DNA from: Epiperipatus broadwayi
Lineage: Eukaryota > Onychophora > Udeonychophora > Euonychophora > Peripatidae
DNA: 64,000 nucleotides
NCBI GenBank assembly: GCA_028023455.1
Contig: JAQFVV010012446.1
Coordinates: 4,465,501 to 4,529,500, forward strand
Direction of reading: 5' to 3'
The position numbers and the translations under genes were made by a program. Shown piece after piece: positions 23,836 through 34,975 of the stretch. The notes under the pieces were generated by a model. That model saw only the letters and a program-made list of their open reading frames with translations. It was not told where the DNA came from and did no database searches. The first letter of the stretch is position 1. Each line of letters starts with the position of its first letter.

Positions 23836-24222
23836 ACAAAGCCTAAACTTGAAATGCTGCAAAGAAAAAACTGCATCTATGAAATACCATGTGAATGTGG
23901 AAGAACATATATTGGTGAGACCAGCCGTCCCATTCAAAAGCGCTTGCAAGAACATAAACTGATGATTAGAAGAGAGAAAACAGATGTGTCTAAGGTAGCA
24001 GACCATGTATGGACCAATGAACATACGTTCAATTGGGAAAATACAAAAATATTGGATAAAGAAGAAAAGGTACAAAGAAGAAAATTTAAAGAAGCTGCTC
24101 ACATGACAATGGCAAAAAATCCCATAAGCCAACCTAGTGTGACTATACATAATGTATGGAAATCACTAATCAACTTTGCTCTGAGGAAAAAGTGGAGAAA
24201 TCAGGAGGAACCTCATAGATAA
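23836..24222 (+). CDS. PLE GIY-YIG endonuclease domain, right arm (5'-truncated)
   Basis: This open frame encodes the C-terminal endonuclease of a Penelope-like element. The core reads CIYEIPCECGRTYIGETSRP, with the Tyr of the GIY-YIG pair and the conserved Arg in RPIQKRLQEH. DHVWTNEHTFNWENTKIL follows, containing the His/Glu region. The frame ends EEPHR stop, just upstream of the tRNA-like segment. In PLEs this domain nicks target DNA to prime reverse transcription. The RT half is missing, so the copy is not autonomous, but I see no internal stop. Residues before LEMLQRKN derive from the dimer junction. Confidence 0.88.
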   Translation, partial: TKPKLEMLQRKNCIYEIPCECGRTYIGETSRPIQKRLQEHKLMIRREKTDVSKVADHVWTNEHTFNWENTKILDKEEKVQRRKFKEAAHMTMAKNPISQPSVTIHNVWKSLINFALRKKWRNQEEPHR

Positions 24223-24253
24223 GTATATGAAATTACTACATACTGTTGCCTTT

Positions 24254-24341
24254 GGCAGGATGGCTCAGTTGGTTAGAGCGTTACCTTAAATTTCAATAAT
24301 CAAGAATCTAAGGACCCAGGTTCGAATCCCATGCTAGTACT
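24254..24341 (+). repeat. tRNA-like segment in PLE arm, right copy
   Basis: A-box TGGCTCAGTTGG and B-box GGTTCGAATCC lie about 45 bp apart, downstream of the GIY-YIG stop codon. The T-stem and acceptor stem do not pair. It may be a tRNA-derived SINE captured by the PLE or a native part of its tail. Confidence 0.65.
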
Positions 24342-24357
24342 GTCACTGGTCAGGCCA

Positions 24358-24408
24358 GCAACACCTGAAGAAGAGGGGAGAAAAATACCTCTCGAAACGT
24401 TGTGCATA
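24358..24408 (+). ncRNA. Hammerhead-like motif, PLE 3' end, right arm
   Basis: CUGAAGA (24,365-24,371) is followed by one extra A. GAGGGG (24,373) then pairs with CCUCUC (24,388), with one G-U, and GAAAC begins at 24,394. Stem III is minimal (A-CG-U) and the cleavage triplet would be GUU, ending at 24,401. GUG after it pairs with CAC before the core (3 bp). PLEs are known carriers of hammerheads with minimal stem III. The extra A makes full activity uncertain. Confidence 0.55.
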
Positions 24409-24689
24409 TACTAACCTGTTTGCTGTGATATTACTAACAGTTAGTGCATATACTAATCTGTTTGCTGTGATATTATTAACATTTGTTTGCTGTGATATTA
24501 CTATCAGTTGGTGCATATACTAATCTGTTTGCTGTGATATTACTAACAGTTGAATGCATTTGGAATATTTAACTAAAAATTAAACTTTTCTAAAGACATT
24601 CAACCCACATATTAGATGATGGAAATAGTCCAATATAAAAATACAGCTAGAACACCATCATCACAAACCTTCAGAAAAACACTAAGTAT

Positions 24690-24900
24690 TAACAGTTATC
24701 TTGAATGTTCAAAAATACAAATAAACCATGATTTATGTAACTATATTTTGACTAACAGAAAATGCATTTCAAGACTATAATGCATTTAAAAGATTCAATA
24801 CATCAAATGATATCAATTAATGAGATATAAGATATATAATATGGTACAACTGAAGAGACAAAAATTTATTTAGAAACGGTATTATGAATAGGCCATGACT
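24690..24900 (+). repeat. Satellite-like monomer, right block
   Basis: It shares TATATTTTGACTAACAGAAA, AAAAGATTCAATACAT and AACTGAAGAGACAAAAATTT with the left block at 22,830-23,139. It resumes the array interrupted by the PLE dimer. Confidence 0.7.
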
Positions 24901-25299
24901 TATGTAATTAATACATTTCACAATATTTTCCATAACTTGAATTTTACAAAACAATTATCATTACAAATTTATTGTCACAGTGTATTAAAGGACATCTTTA
25001 AATGTTTGGTGTTTACAGATCATAAATATACCCAAAACATTTTTATAAAGCTTGTATTATGTGAAATTTCATATTCTAATAATATTTAAAATGCCTGTAA
25101 TTAACAATCTATAATTAATGTAGTTTATTCTGGTGCTTTACAAATGCAAAAATGACATTTCTGCTTGTTTTCATAGGGCAAATTAAATTGTTATTCAACA
25201 TTGAATGTTGAATTATTATTCGACTTTGGGTAACATATAAAGTTGGTTTGTAGATAATGAATGATTCTTTTTCCTTTCTTTTCATGCTATTAAATTGGG

Positions 25300-25672
25300 G
25301 TTATTTTTCAAATCTGAATAGTATGAGATGCATGTTAGGAGTAACAAGAAGAGATCGAAAACACAATATATGGGTAAGAGAACAAACAGGTGTTAATGAC
25401 CTTATTGAAAAAGTTAAAAGACTGGAGTTGGGCTGGGCATATTGCTAGAAGAGATGATAATAGATGGGCAATTGAAATCTTAAACTGGATTCCAATAGAT
25501 TGTAAGAGACCCAGAAAGAAACCACATGTGAGATGGATGGATGGATGAAATAAGAAAGTGTGCAGGGGTGATGTGGTGAAGAGAAGCTAAAGATCGGAAA
25601 AGATGGTTTGAACTTGGAGAGACCTTCATCCTGCAGTGGATTAATAATGGTTGATGATGATGATGATGTAAT
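25300..25672 (+). pseudogene. LINE reverse transcriptase 3' end (probably RTE-like), frameshifted
   Basis: The frame reads MRCMLGVTRRDRKHNIWVRE, then QTGVNDLIEKVKRLE. After one frameshift near 25,425 it continues WSWAGHIARRDDNRW and PRKKPHVRWMD, and it ends RKRWFELGETFILQWINNG. This is the typical C-terminal tail of endonuclease-reverse-transcriptase non-LTR elements. The element ends in a GATGATGATG simple repeat, as RTE-type LINEs often do. Only the tail is present (5' truncation), with a stop at WMDG. The clade is an inference from remembered motif style. Confidence 0.8.
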
Positions 25673-25920
25673 TGCTAGAAAGTTTATGCTTATTGTATGC
25701 TGCTTATTTAATTAAGACCCAGAAAGAGATCACATGTGAGATGGATGGATGAAATAAGAAAGTGTGCAGGGGTGATGTGGAGAAGAGAAGCTAAAGATAG
25801 GAAAAGATGGTTTGAACTTGGAGAGACCTTCATCCTGCAGTGGATTGATAGTGGTTGATGATGATGATGATGTAATTGCTAGAAAGTTTATGCTTATCGT
25901 ATGCTTCTTATTTAAGTAAG
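25506..25920 (+). repeat. Tandem duplication of LINE tail plus flank (period about 208 bp)
   Basis: The LINE 3' tail and 45 bp of flank (AATTGCTAGAAAGTTTATGC, then TTATTTAA) appear twice in a row, at about 25,506-25,713 and 25,714-25,920. Because the flank is copied too, this is a post-insertion tandem duplication rather than two insertions. Confidence 0.85.
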
Positions 25921-26768
25921 GATTTATATATGTTGATTAAATTATACTGAGGTTTATTTGCACTTCTATGAATTTAAACTTAGAAATTACAAATCATTTT
26001 AAAATGTTGACAGACTATGAAGATGATCCTACTTAAAGAAGATTAATAAGAATATACTTCATAAAAAAACAACTACACGTAGCCTAACGAAAAAAGCTTA
26101 ACGATAACTGTTTGTGTGTGTCCTCAAAGAGCTATATAACAATAAAAAAAAACACCACCACCATTATAAAAAAAAAAAACCAGCTGAAATATTCTAAATG
26201 AAAAGTTGTAACATACAATTGAATTTGACAATGCAAACAGACCAGAAATTAAAGAAATCATTTTTTTTGGAAAAAAAAAAAAAGCAAATGAAAAATGAAA
26301 AAAATTGTTAGCAAAGATTGGAGCAAATACTCGCACTAGTCAAAAAAACAAGATGGATTGAAAAGTTGTTACAACATTGTAGATGACATCCAAGGATTAA
26401 TGAAAGTTATTAAAAAAATAACCAATAAGAATGAGTCATTGTTTTATATCAGGTATAGATTATGAAATGGTGTGTTACCGTTGTATGCATTTTTGTTGGG
26501 GTTAAACTTTTAGAATATCATAACCCAGATACATAACATTGTCAATTTCTGAAGAATAGATTTAGGTTATGCCCTAATACTAAAAAAAACTAATGATAAT
26601 AAGTGATGGATGACTGGCTCTATTTTAAAAATCTTTTAAAAGCATAATATATTTTGTGGATCAAAGTGTGAAGCAAAAAAAAAAATAAAGATTGTTTATG
26701 ACGTGGAAATCTGAAGATAATGTAGTTATTGCAAATAACGTTTCATGCAGGAAAAGTTATCAAAGGGT

Positions 26769-26880
26769 ATTATATAAAAACAAAAAAATAAAATGGAAGA
26801 TAAATAGTAAAAAAACTGATGTAAAAATTATATAAAAACAAAAAAATAAAATGGAAGATAAATAGTAAAAAAACTGATGT
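26769..26880 (+). repeat. 58-bp direct tandem duplication
   Basis: Two consecutive copies carrying AAAATGGAAGATAAATAGT and ACTGATGTAA start at 26,769 and 26,827 and are essentially identical, which indicates a recent event. Confidence 0.85.
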
Positions 26881-27619
26881 AATGTTCAGTAGAATTCTAC
26901 AATAAAATAAATAAGGCATTAACAATTACAAATACTTTGACCAACTCCAACAACATGTAATAAATTAAAAGTAATATTAACATTATTTCATGCATGGAGA
27001 AAAGACTGAACACATTACACATAACCGTAAACACATTCTTGGTATCGAGCACCCGTTAAAGGTAAATATACTATGTTTGCCTTTGACAAGGGTGTTCAGC
27101 ACCAAAAATGCATATGGTTATATTTAATGTTACAGTTGGAATTATAATGGATAAAATTAACCACAGAATTCAATTTAGAAAATGTGTTTTTGATAAAAAT
27201 ATTCATATGTGCTCGAGATCTGGATACACAATAGAGGAGCAATATAAAAAACTGGAATGAAAAACAGCAAAGTGTAAAGAGATGTATATTAGAACCAATA
27301 AAAGAGATCAAAAACAAATACATGGATTAAAAAAATGACATTGGTAAAAAAAAATGTAATAGATTGAAGTTGAATGCCAACAACACATACCCTACTCATA
27401 TGCTTCCAAGAGCAGTTATCTTAAATCTGCGCTAGAACTGTTATAGAACTAAGTTCTCAAAAACACATAGAAACTGACCTGACTTCAATTTATATAGTGA
27501 AGCAAGAGAATTAGACTGAGTTTGAAACCATAAGATTTTTTTTTTTTAATTTCAGGTTATTAGTTTGAATAATATATAAGTAAAGGTGACTTCTAGATGC
27601 ATTAGTTCCTGTTTTTAAT

Positions 27620-27668
27620 CCTAATCCTCACTGATGAAAATAAATGACAGAAACCAGTAGGATTGGAG
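27620..27668 (+). ncRNA. Decayed hammerhead-type sequence, family 1 copy E
   Basis: CUGAUGA (27,631-27,637), preceded by CCUCA as in the other family-1 copies, is followed by GAAA (27,650-27,653) and CCAGUA. The flanks CCTAATCC and GGATTGG can pair. Stem II and the inner stem I are lost. Classification rests on the shared CCUCA-core block and the spacing. Confidence 0.5.
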
Positions 27669-27809
27669 ATGGCGATTTTGTAGCAATATTACCATATGGT
27701 GTTCATTGATTACCCAAGTGTATGGTAGGTGGCACTAATGCAGGTGAAGAATTCAAGGAGAAATGGGATGGTCAAATTTTTATATGAGAGATGCAAAAAG
27801 TAAAAAAAA

Positions 27810-28395
27810 ATGTTTGGTAGGTTGCAGTTTATGGATAGTAAAAGAATAGCCAAAATAGTGTTTAATTGGGTTATGAGTAAAGGGCAGGTAACAAGATGGG
27901 TGAGAAAGGTAATGCGGTATGCAAAAGATTTGGATAAAGAATTTATATCAGTATACTTGTATAAAAAGTGGGATGATTGTGTTAGGAGGATTGTTGAGTG
28001 TTATAGTGCTAAGGAATGGGATAAAAGAATAGAAGCATTAATAAAAAATAGGGAGTTGGAGAACTAGTATGGAGGGTAAGAAGAGTTTAAATATATATAG
28101 ATGCAAACGGAACATTGGATGCGAGTTAATTTATGATAATAGTAAGGAAAGTAGTTTATTGTTTAAGGCTCGAATGGGATCTTTAGCAACAAGAGAATAT
28201 ACATGTAAATGGAAAACTATGGGTGATTTAGTGTACAAATTGTGTAAGGAAGGTATAGAAAATATTAGGCATCTGTTGATTGAATGTAAATGCTTGAAAG
28301 CAGAAAGGGTACAGATAATGAAGTTGTGGGAGAATAGATATGAACAAAGTGATTATACAGAAAGTGAGTTATTGGTTTTTATGCTGGGGTTGTGA
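27810..28395 (+). pseudogene. Second LINE C-terminal fragment with zinc-knuckle-like end
   Basis: Two frames separated by a stop and frameshift near 28,067 read as one protein end. The first contains MFGRLQFMDSKRIAKIVFNW and GQVTRWVRKVMRYAKDL. The second contains SSLLFKARMGSLATREYT and then YKLCKEGIENIRHLLIECKC. The final Cys-x-His-x-Cys-type cluster is characteristic of the C-terminus of many LINE reverse transcriptases. It differs from the LINE at 25.3 kb. The family is unassigned and the copy is dead. Confidence 0.75.
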
Positions 28396-30310
28396 AAAGA
28401 TAAGGGGGATTTAGATATAAAAGTCATAGAGTTGACAAATATTATGTTATGGAAATGGGATGGGGCAGAATATGGGAAGACTTAGAGTGGGGAATGGAAA
28501 ATAAAGTGGCTAACAGGTTTATCTGGGCATAATTGCTGAGATATTCTTGACTTCGTTTAAGGAGAAGCCAAAATGCATCACATCACATCAGTGGAATAGA
28601 ATTGAATGTGTTGCTAGAATAGATATGATAATAGTTGGGCAATTAAAGCTATTAAATAGGATTTTTAAAAAAACATTTTAAAGCCAACAACTGAAATGGG
28701 TAGAAGTTTTTGAATGACGTAAAAAATCTATACATCAAAAGTGCTAGAATAAATTGAAAAAAAATTTCAGCTTGCTATCAACCATGCAATCAAAAAAACT
28801 GCAATTTAAATAACGGCACTCAGTGATACTTACAATTAAAGTTCTAATGACTAATAATAAATATTTGCTAATCGCAGCTTTTATTTTACAATATTTCTAT
28901 TATGGGTCTAAAAGATGTTTATCTATAAAAAATGAAATAAATAAAAAGCACTCAGATCTGTCACAACAAACTTAGCCATGAAATAAAAATATCAAATAAT
29001 AGGCCTACATGTGCTTACTGATAGTCTTGCCTATATTGACTGAAGATACGATGATTAAAATAAATAATAACAGAACCATCAATACTAAAAAATGATATCA
29101 TTAAAATATATAAACAATCAAGATATTTACCAACCCATCAAGTTTTGTGTACTGTTTAGTAATTATAAGTAATTTGCTATGAAGGCTAAAAATTAGTTTA
29201 TTTTTATCAGCTGGATTTATGAATTTTTGTACCAAATTTACCATTTATAACAGTATCGGGTATATCTTAATGGCCGATGTTATTTTGTGTCAAACTTCAT
29301 TATCAAATTACTGTGTTATTTATTAATTTGTCAATAGGCTTCCAAAGTAATTCTTAAATATGGAAGAGTATCCCCTTTTAATAAAAACATGGCTTTATTA
29401 GTAAAGATGTTCTTGTTTACTGTCACAATAAGAAATTAATTATCTGTCTGGATTTGGGATTTGAAAAAATGATTTGATGTGGTACAAAATTTAATCTGAG
29501 TCACTGCAGTTTTGAGTTTAGCAATAAAATGCTATTAACAAAACCTACCAAAGTACAAATAAAAAAATTGATGGTAAGATAATACGATTTAATAGACCTG
29601 ATTTAATTTTGGCAAGAGTTCTTTACATGTAAGAATTCAATAAAAATGTATTCTCTGAGAGTGGTGAAATTATTTAATTAAAAAAAAAAAAAGAAACTGT
29701 TGTTACTATATAAAAGAAGTTAATATTCACTGCATAAAAAACTGAAATATGGCTATATATAGTTTTAATACAGTTAGCATACACATTCTACAAATCAGAT
29801 ATACAAATCAGATAGAACAATCAAACCTGTAGTGAAGATGTATTGATTTAAAAAACAATTCAAACAAATAATTTCCAACTACTGATTACTATATATAAAA
29901 CAAATAGGTTATTTTCAAAACAAACAATTTTCATTATTAATTAAAATTGACAATTTCTATTCAAGACAAACAATTTAACTATTATTTGCATGAAACAAAA
30001 TATTAAGTATAATTTTACAAAAAAAAAAAGCCATGTACTAATGTGAATGTAATTTTAAAATTTAATGTGTAATTTTATACAAAACTAATACCAATTAATA
30101 TGAATGTCCGCTGTTATGTTTCGTCCAAATAATAGTTAAAATTGTTTGATATGAATAGAAATAAATCATTTGCTGTGAAAACAAATTGTTTCATAAATTG
30201 TAATAAATTTCAAACAACTTTCTGACAATAACATTATCTTGGGGGGAGGGGGTAGTTCACAAAATTACATCATTTGTTTTTGCATTACTTTTTTTTTATT
30301 TTTACACTAC

Positions 30311-30653
30311 AATATGTTAGACTGAAATAAATGAGAGAGTGCAAATCTCTCAAGTGCTTATGACTACAACCAGCCAATCAAATCTTAAGCACTGATTTCA
30401 GTTAATTAAGTGTGATGATATTTAAGATTCACGCTTTCAAATATAAGTACTTTGGACTGGCTTGGATATATATTAAGACGAGTAAAGAAGAGAGTGGAAC
30501 CGCTCTTTTCTTATTAAAATTCTCTGTCCCAGTGCTTAAGATTTGATTGGCTGGTTGTAGTCATAAGCGCTCGAGAGATTTGCACTCTCTCATTTATTTC
30601 AATATCGACTGCGCTTTATAAAAATATTATTATTTAAATATGTTAGATTGAAA
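30311..30653. mobile_element. Foldback element flanked by 17-bp target-site repeats
   Basis: Inverted arms of about 72 bp (30,323-30,394 and 30,530-30,602) share TGAAATAAATGAGAGAGTGC and CCAGCCAATCAAATCTTAAG. They flank a loop with a GGAACC-centred hairpin (about 30,487-30,512). The whole is bounded by near-identical 17-bp direct repeats beginning AATATGTTAGA (30,311-30,327 and 30,637-30,653). Repeats this long suggest retro-insertion rather than cut-and-paste transposition. Confidence 0.75.
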
Positions 30654-32139
30654 CGCGCGCCAGGGAATGTTGTATTGAATCATTTTTGTTTAGCAACAGC
30701 GCCATCAAGTGGGATATGGTGGCTATTCGACGATTACCAAATTATGCATTTCCATTAGTTTGTTTATAAAATTACGCAGCAAATTTTAAAATTATATTCC
30801 CGTTAGTTTGTGTTGCTTTTTTATAAAATTACACATTGACATGTTAAAATTACATTCACATTAATTTGTATAAAATTTTGTCAGTATTTTATTTGTTTTG
30901 AAAATGTTAATTTTATCGATTAATATCTTCAATACAGGTTAGGTAGTTCTACCTAGTATGTAATATACATATCTATTATGTACAATGAGTATACTAATAA
31001 CATCACAATTTTCAAACACTAGTAGAAACTTCACTCACTATAGAAGACAACACTGACATTATAAGTTGATGTCAAAAGTTGGATCATTTGATGAAAACTT
31101 ATGAAATATGCATAATTCAGCAACTTTATCTTCCTCTAATCCCATTTCCATTGGTTTAAGTGAAGCATGCTCAAAACTAAACAAGTAAGAATGTCATTTA
31201 ATACAAATAAAACAAACAACTATCTAAGCCACAGAAATTATGTGTGCGTGCTGTGGGTTCGAGAGAACCGACATCACGGAATTGAAACAGTTTTAGATAA
31301 TTTTAAACATTTGGTAAAGCTCTTACTAGAGAAAAATGACAATATGCAAAAATTAAAATGTTTTTGCAGGCATAGAATTGGAATTTTAGGGTATTTGTAG
31401 TAAAATATGGTAATGGCTGAGTTCTAATTTGGTGCAACCAAAATAAAGATTATTTTGAATTTTTCTCCAACACATTTTACAGTTAAATAGCAAAGCTAAA
31501 AGAATGGGTACATTTTAATATAAACATAAAGTCTTATTATTGAATATTTCAAAGGGGTAAAGTAGCACGAGCCATAGTGTACTTAATTAATTGAAGATCT
31601 TTTGATGCTGTTAATATGGCACTATAAAACTGTGACTGCCTAAGAAAATAATATTTCAAACTTGAAAGTCTTTTGATGTAAATTTTATATTTTTGTAAAT
31701 TAAAAATATTGATAAATGATGAAATTATGCAAAATAAGCGAATCTTGGTAAGTTATAATCTGAACTATTGTGTAATATGTTATAGATAATCTACAATAAT
31801 TGGAAATCAAAAAATAGTTTATCGAAAGACCTTATAATTTAAAAAAAACTCTGCAATGCAACACAAAATCAGAAACCACGATTTAAATCAGATTAAATGT
31901 TTGTTCTTTATTTTGAATTTTGGTTGAAAATCATGTGGTGCATTTCTTTTTTACAAATGAAAATTCAACAAAATAAATTAAGAACCCACTAAATAAGACA
32001 ACAATATGTATTCTAAGTCAAAATAGAATATCTAAATTATTAAAAAATAAGCTTTTAGTTTTCAAAAGATTGTTTCTATTCTATTTTGCTTAATAAGCAA
32101 CATGGTATTAGCTGTGACTCACACACATCTTTCATTTAC

Positions 32140-32216
32140 CTTCTTGACTGGATCCCTGGATTGTTCAAAGTGAGACAAAATAGTATCCACTGCATTGTTG
32201 ACAGCCAGTATTAAAA
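32140..32216 (-). CDS. RUSC1/2: RUSC-like protein, coding exon 3 (start of RUN domain)
   Basis: This 77-nt exon (2 nt plus 25 codons) has acceptor TATTTAG and donor GTAAATG. With the phase-1 G from exon 2 it encodes VLILAVNNAVDTILSHFEQS and RDPVKK. This matches the first helix of the RUSC RUN domain, in which a hydrophobic helix is followed by HF and a short RDP-type turn. It joins exon 4 in phase 0, giving DPVKK-ASLGD. Confidence 0.88.
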
Positions 32217-32894
32217 CTAAATATTAAATAAATAAAATAGAGACATATTTCATTAATATGTAAACATATTTCATTAATGTTATCTCTTTTAAATATATAC
32301 ATAAATGAATTATCAAGGAGAGCAATCTGTTAAGTATTTTATTACAAGCGACATTACTGGTTACAAATTAAATAGCATTTTTACTTTTTTTAAAGGCAAA
32401 ACATTTCTTTTACATTAATAATTCAGATGTTCAATGCAAATATAAATCTAATGTGTAATATAATTGCAAATAATGTTTTAGAGATTATAATACAATCAAA
32501 CTACTTTTAGAATTCGATCGATATATATTTTAAATTATTTATTGCACTAATATACAAGTATTATTCATAATTAACTACGTTTTTCTCAGTCTACAATTGG
32601 CAGATCAAATTTGCAGCTTGGGAACTCTTGGAGACTCTTATTTTTAAATTATATGGCTCATTCATTTTTTCCTGCATGATATAAAATATTCATTTTTTTT
32701 TTTCATTCACTGCAAACACTATTTTCTTCTATTACATGTTTGAATAGTTATATAAAACATGTGAAGTCATCTATTTCTTTACGAAAATAAACTTTTGAAC
32801 TGAATAAGCCACATCCCAGTATACATTTGATTAAAAAAACCACATCTATAGTAAGTGGCATAGTTTTTGTAAAAATTAATGGTAACTGCTCAAA

Positions 32895-32970
32895 CACTCA
32901 GGTGTGCTAAGCTATGATCCAGGAACCTTTAGTTCTTGAATTTCTTATATTACCTCTGAGCTAAACCAAC
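32895..32970 (-). repeat. tRNA-like sequence (degenerate SINE head)
   Basis: On the minus strand GGTTTAGCTCAGAGGTAATA resembles a tRNA A-box region. A weak B-box (GGTTCCTGGATC) follows about 35 bp later. No cloverleaf closes. Confidence 0.4.
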
Positions 32971-34877
32971 ATTTATTAATCCATAGAATACACACAGTGT
33001 TAATTTCTCTTCTACTTATTTAAAATTAGAGAAGCATTTCTGTTAAAAATAATCTTAGTAATATAATTTTATCTACTAAAAATATATAAACATTCAACTG
33101 AAATTTAGAACAAATTAAAAATGAATTGATGGTAATTTGCAATCCAAATTAATTGCTGGACGTTGTATTTTCCAAGAGAATTGAGAGACAGAAAAAAAAA
33201 TCTATATGTAATAAATTACATACAAATGCAATATAGCAAAGTCTGCATTATTCAAATTACAAATTGAAGATGATGACAGAACTTCTACGTTAAAACATTC
33301 ACGGACTCAGCAGAAGTAAATTTATGAAAAGACTTCTTTCATTAAATCCACAACTTAAAGGGGAAAAACTGCTTACTATATTTACTGATTTTAGAAGATA
33401 TCTGTAGAAAACTAAGTAATTTAGTAGAAGTCTGAGGAAAAGATAAAAATTAAAATAAATTCAATTCTATCGAATTTTGCTTCTTTTCTTTACCTATGCA
33501 AATTCTATAAATAACATTAATACATTTCCCAAGTTTAGCTGACAAGTTTGAGCGCTATCATTATAAACCCATCCCTCACCCCCATTCGAAAGCAATGCTT
33601 AGTGAATTATTTGTTAAATTGTCAAATGAAATTTAATCTTTTATTGGGAAGCTTATTAACATTACTTGTAGAATAAAATAAATTTAATTAATTGATATGT
33701 CAAATTTGATGAAAACTTTCCAACAATACTTTCTTACATGGAAAAAAATATTATGTCCGCAAATTCAGAATTTTGACATGCTTGTTGAAATTTTTCAATA
33801 AGAATCCTCACAAAGTTCATTATAATTTAAAAGAATTTATAAAATAAAATAGAAACAATGGCGAATGAAATTAATTCAAGGTTTCAAGATTTTTAATGAA
33901 ACTGAATCACTTGCGTTTTTTTCTTATTATCAATAATTCATTTTTAATAAACAACTCAGAAATTTCAAATAAAATAGCTCAATTATTTAATGTGAATTAA
34001 TTTTTAAATAGAGGCTGAAATAGATTTCATTCAAAATAACTTATATTTAAGATCAATAAAGAAAGAAAAGATTTAGAAACATAGAAAGAAGAAATATTCA
34101 ATATTAACCAATGTTGTTGTTCATAAAATAATGCTGACTTGTTCCAGATAGACCTATTTGTCACCGGATGTTTTTTCAAGTTTGAACATCGTAAAAAAAA
34201 CAAATTAAGAAATGAAATAACAAACAAATGTTTGAATGAATGTTACTGTATCACCCTTGGCGGTATCAAATTTCACATTAATAATTTTTGACATGTGATT
34301 GATAATTATCTCTTATTTTTTAAAAAAAATTGTTCCTATATTATTAATTTGTTCTTACATCATTAAAAAATATTTTGAATCAATTTACGTTACTGTTGTG
34401 CTATGATTGAAATATTTTTTTTTAATTATCGTTATTAAATTAACAATAAATATTTTGTGTTGATTTATTTGTACTTTATTGGTACTAACTGAAATATATT
34501 TTTTACGAAAATAAAAAAATAGCTCTAATATTGAAAAAATAAACGCCCCTGATAAATGTGATATATTTGTGTTTCATGGATTGATTATGACAAAATTTAT
34601 CTTATTTCTTAATTTTTTATCTTTTTTTTCCTTCTGGAATTAAAATGGAACTTTTTTACAAGTGGCAAATGATTATTTATGTATACAGACACGCACAATA
34701 TGTTACTCTTCGGATCATATTAATTTAAAATTTCCCACTTTTATTTTCCTTGGAAATTGTATTTGAATCAACTACAGTTTCCAATATAATGTATTTAATT
34801 TCCTATAATCACTATTATTTTCACCGTTTCTTGCAAAATCAGCAAAAATTTGGAGATAAGTAAACAAATAATTAAAT

Positions 34878-34975
34878 GGTTCTACTGTTCAGGAGTTCAT
34901 AAGAAGTTTGAGAAACTGGAAGTGACAGGACCTTGAAATCCAGAAACTATCACTTTACCATTGAACCAAATCGCT
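34878..34975 (-). mobile_element. tRNA-derived SINE, copy 3
   Basis: On the minus strand the head GGTTCAATGGTAAAGTGATA carries an A-box-like stretch. The tail CAAACTTCTTATGAACTCCT matches the family. Confidence 0.68.

Larger units (their letters stand above)
23139..24646. mobile_element. Inverted dimer of a Penelope-like element 3' end
   Basis: Two near-identical arms (about 23,139-23,835 and 23,907-24,646) face each other around a 71-bp centre. Each arm contains, outward from the centre, a GIY-YIG endonuclease reading frame, a tRNA-like segment, a hammerhead-like hairpin with CGAAACGTTG, and subrepeats carrying TTTGCTGTGATATTA. The right arm has about one more subrepeat than the left. Inverted partial dimers are a known product of PLE insertion. 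High arm identity and open frames suggest a young insertion. Confidence 0.88.
21497..32139 (-). other. RUSC1/2: RUSC-like gene, intron 3
   Basis: This is a 10.6-kb phase-0 intron packed with repeats: a SINE (21.96 kb), a satellite split by an inverted PLE dimer (22.8-24.9 kb), LINE tails (25.3-25.9 kb), a tandem duplication (26.8 kb), a decayed hammerhead (27.6 kb), a LINE fragment (27.8-28.4 kb) and a foldback with target-site repeats (30.3-30.65 kb). In 28,600-30,300 and 30,700-32,130 I see nothing beyond AT-rich sequence. Confidence 0.75.

Noticed and set aside
24254-24341. Functional tRNA gene
   Set aside because: A- and B-boxes are perfect, but the T-stem and acceptor stem do not pair and the sequence is duplicated inside PLE arms; it is a tRNA-derived repeat.
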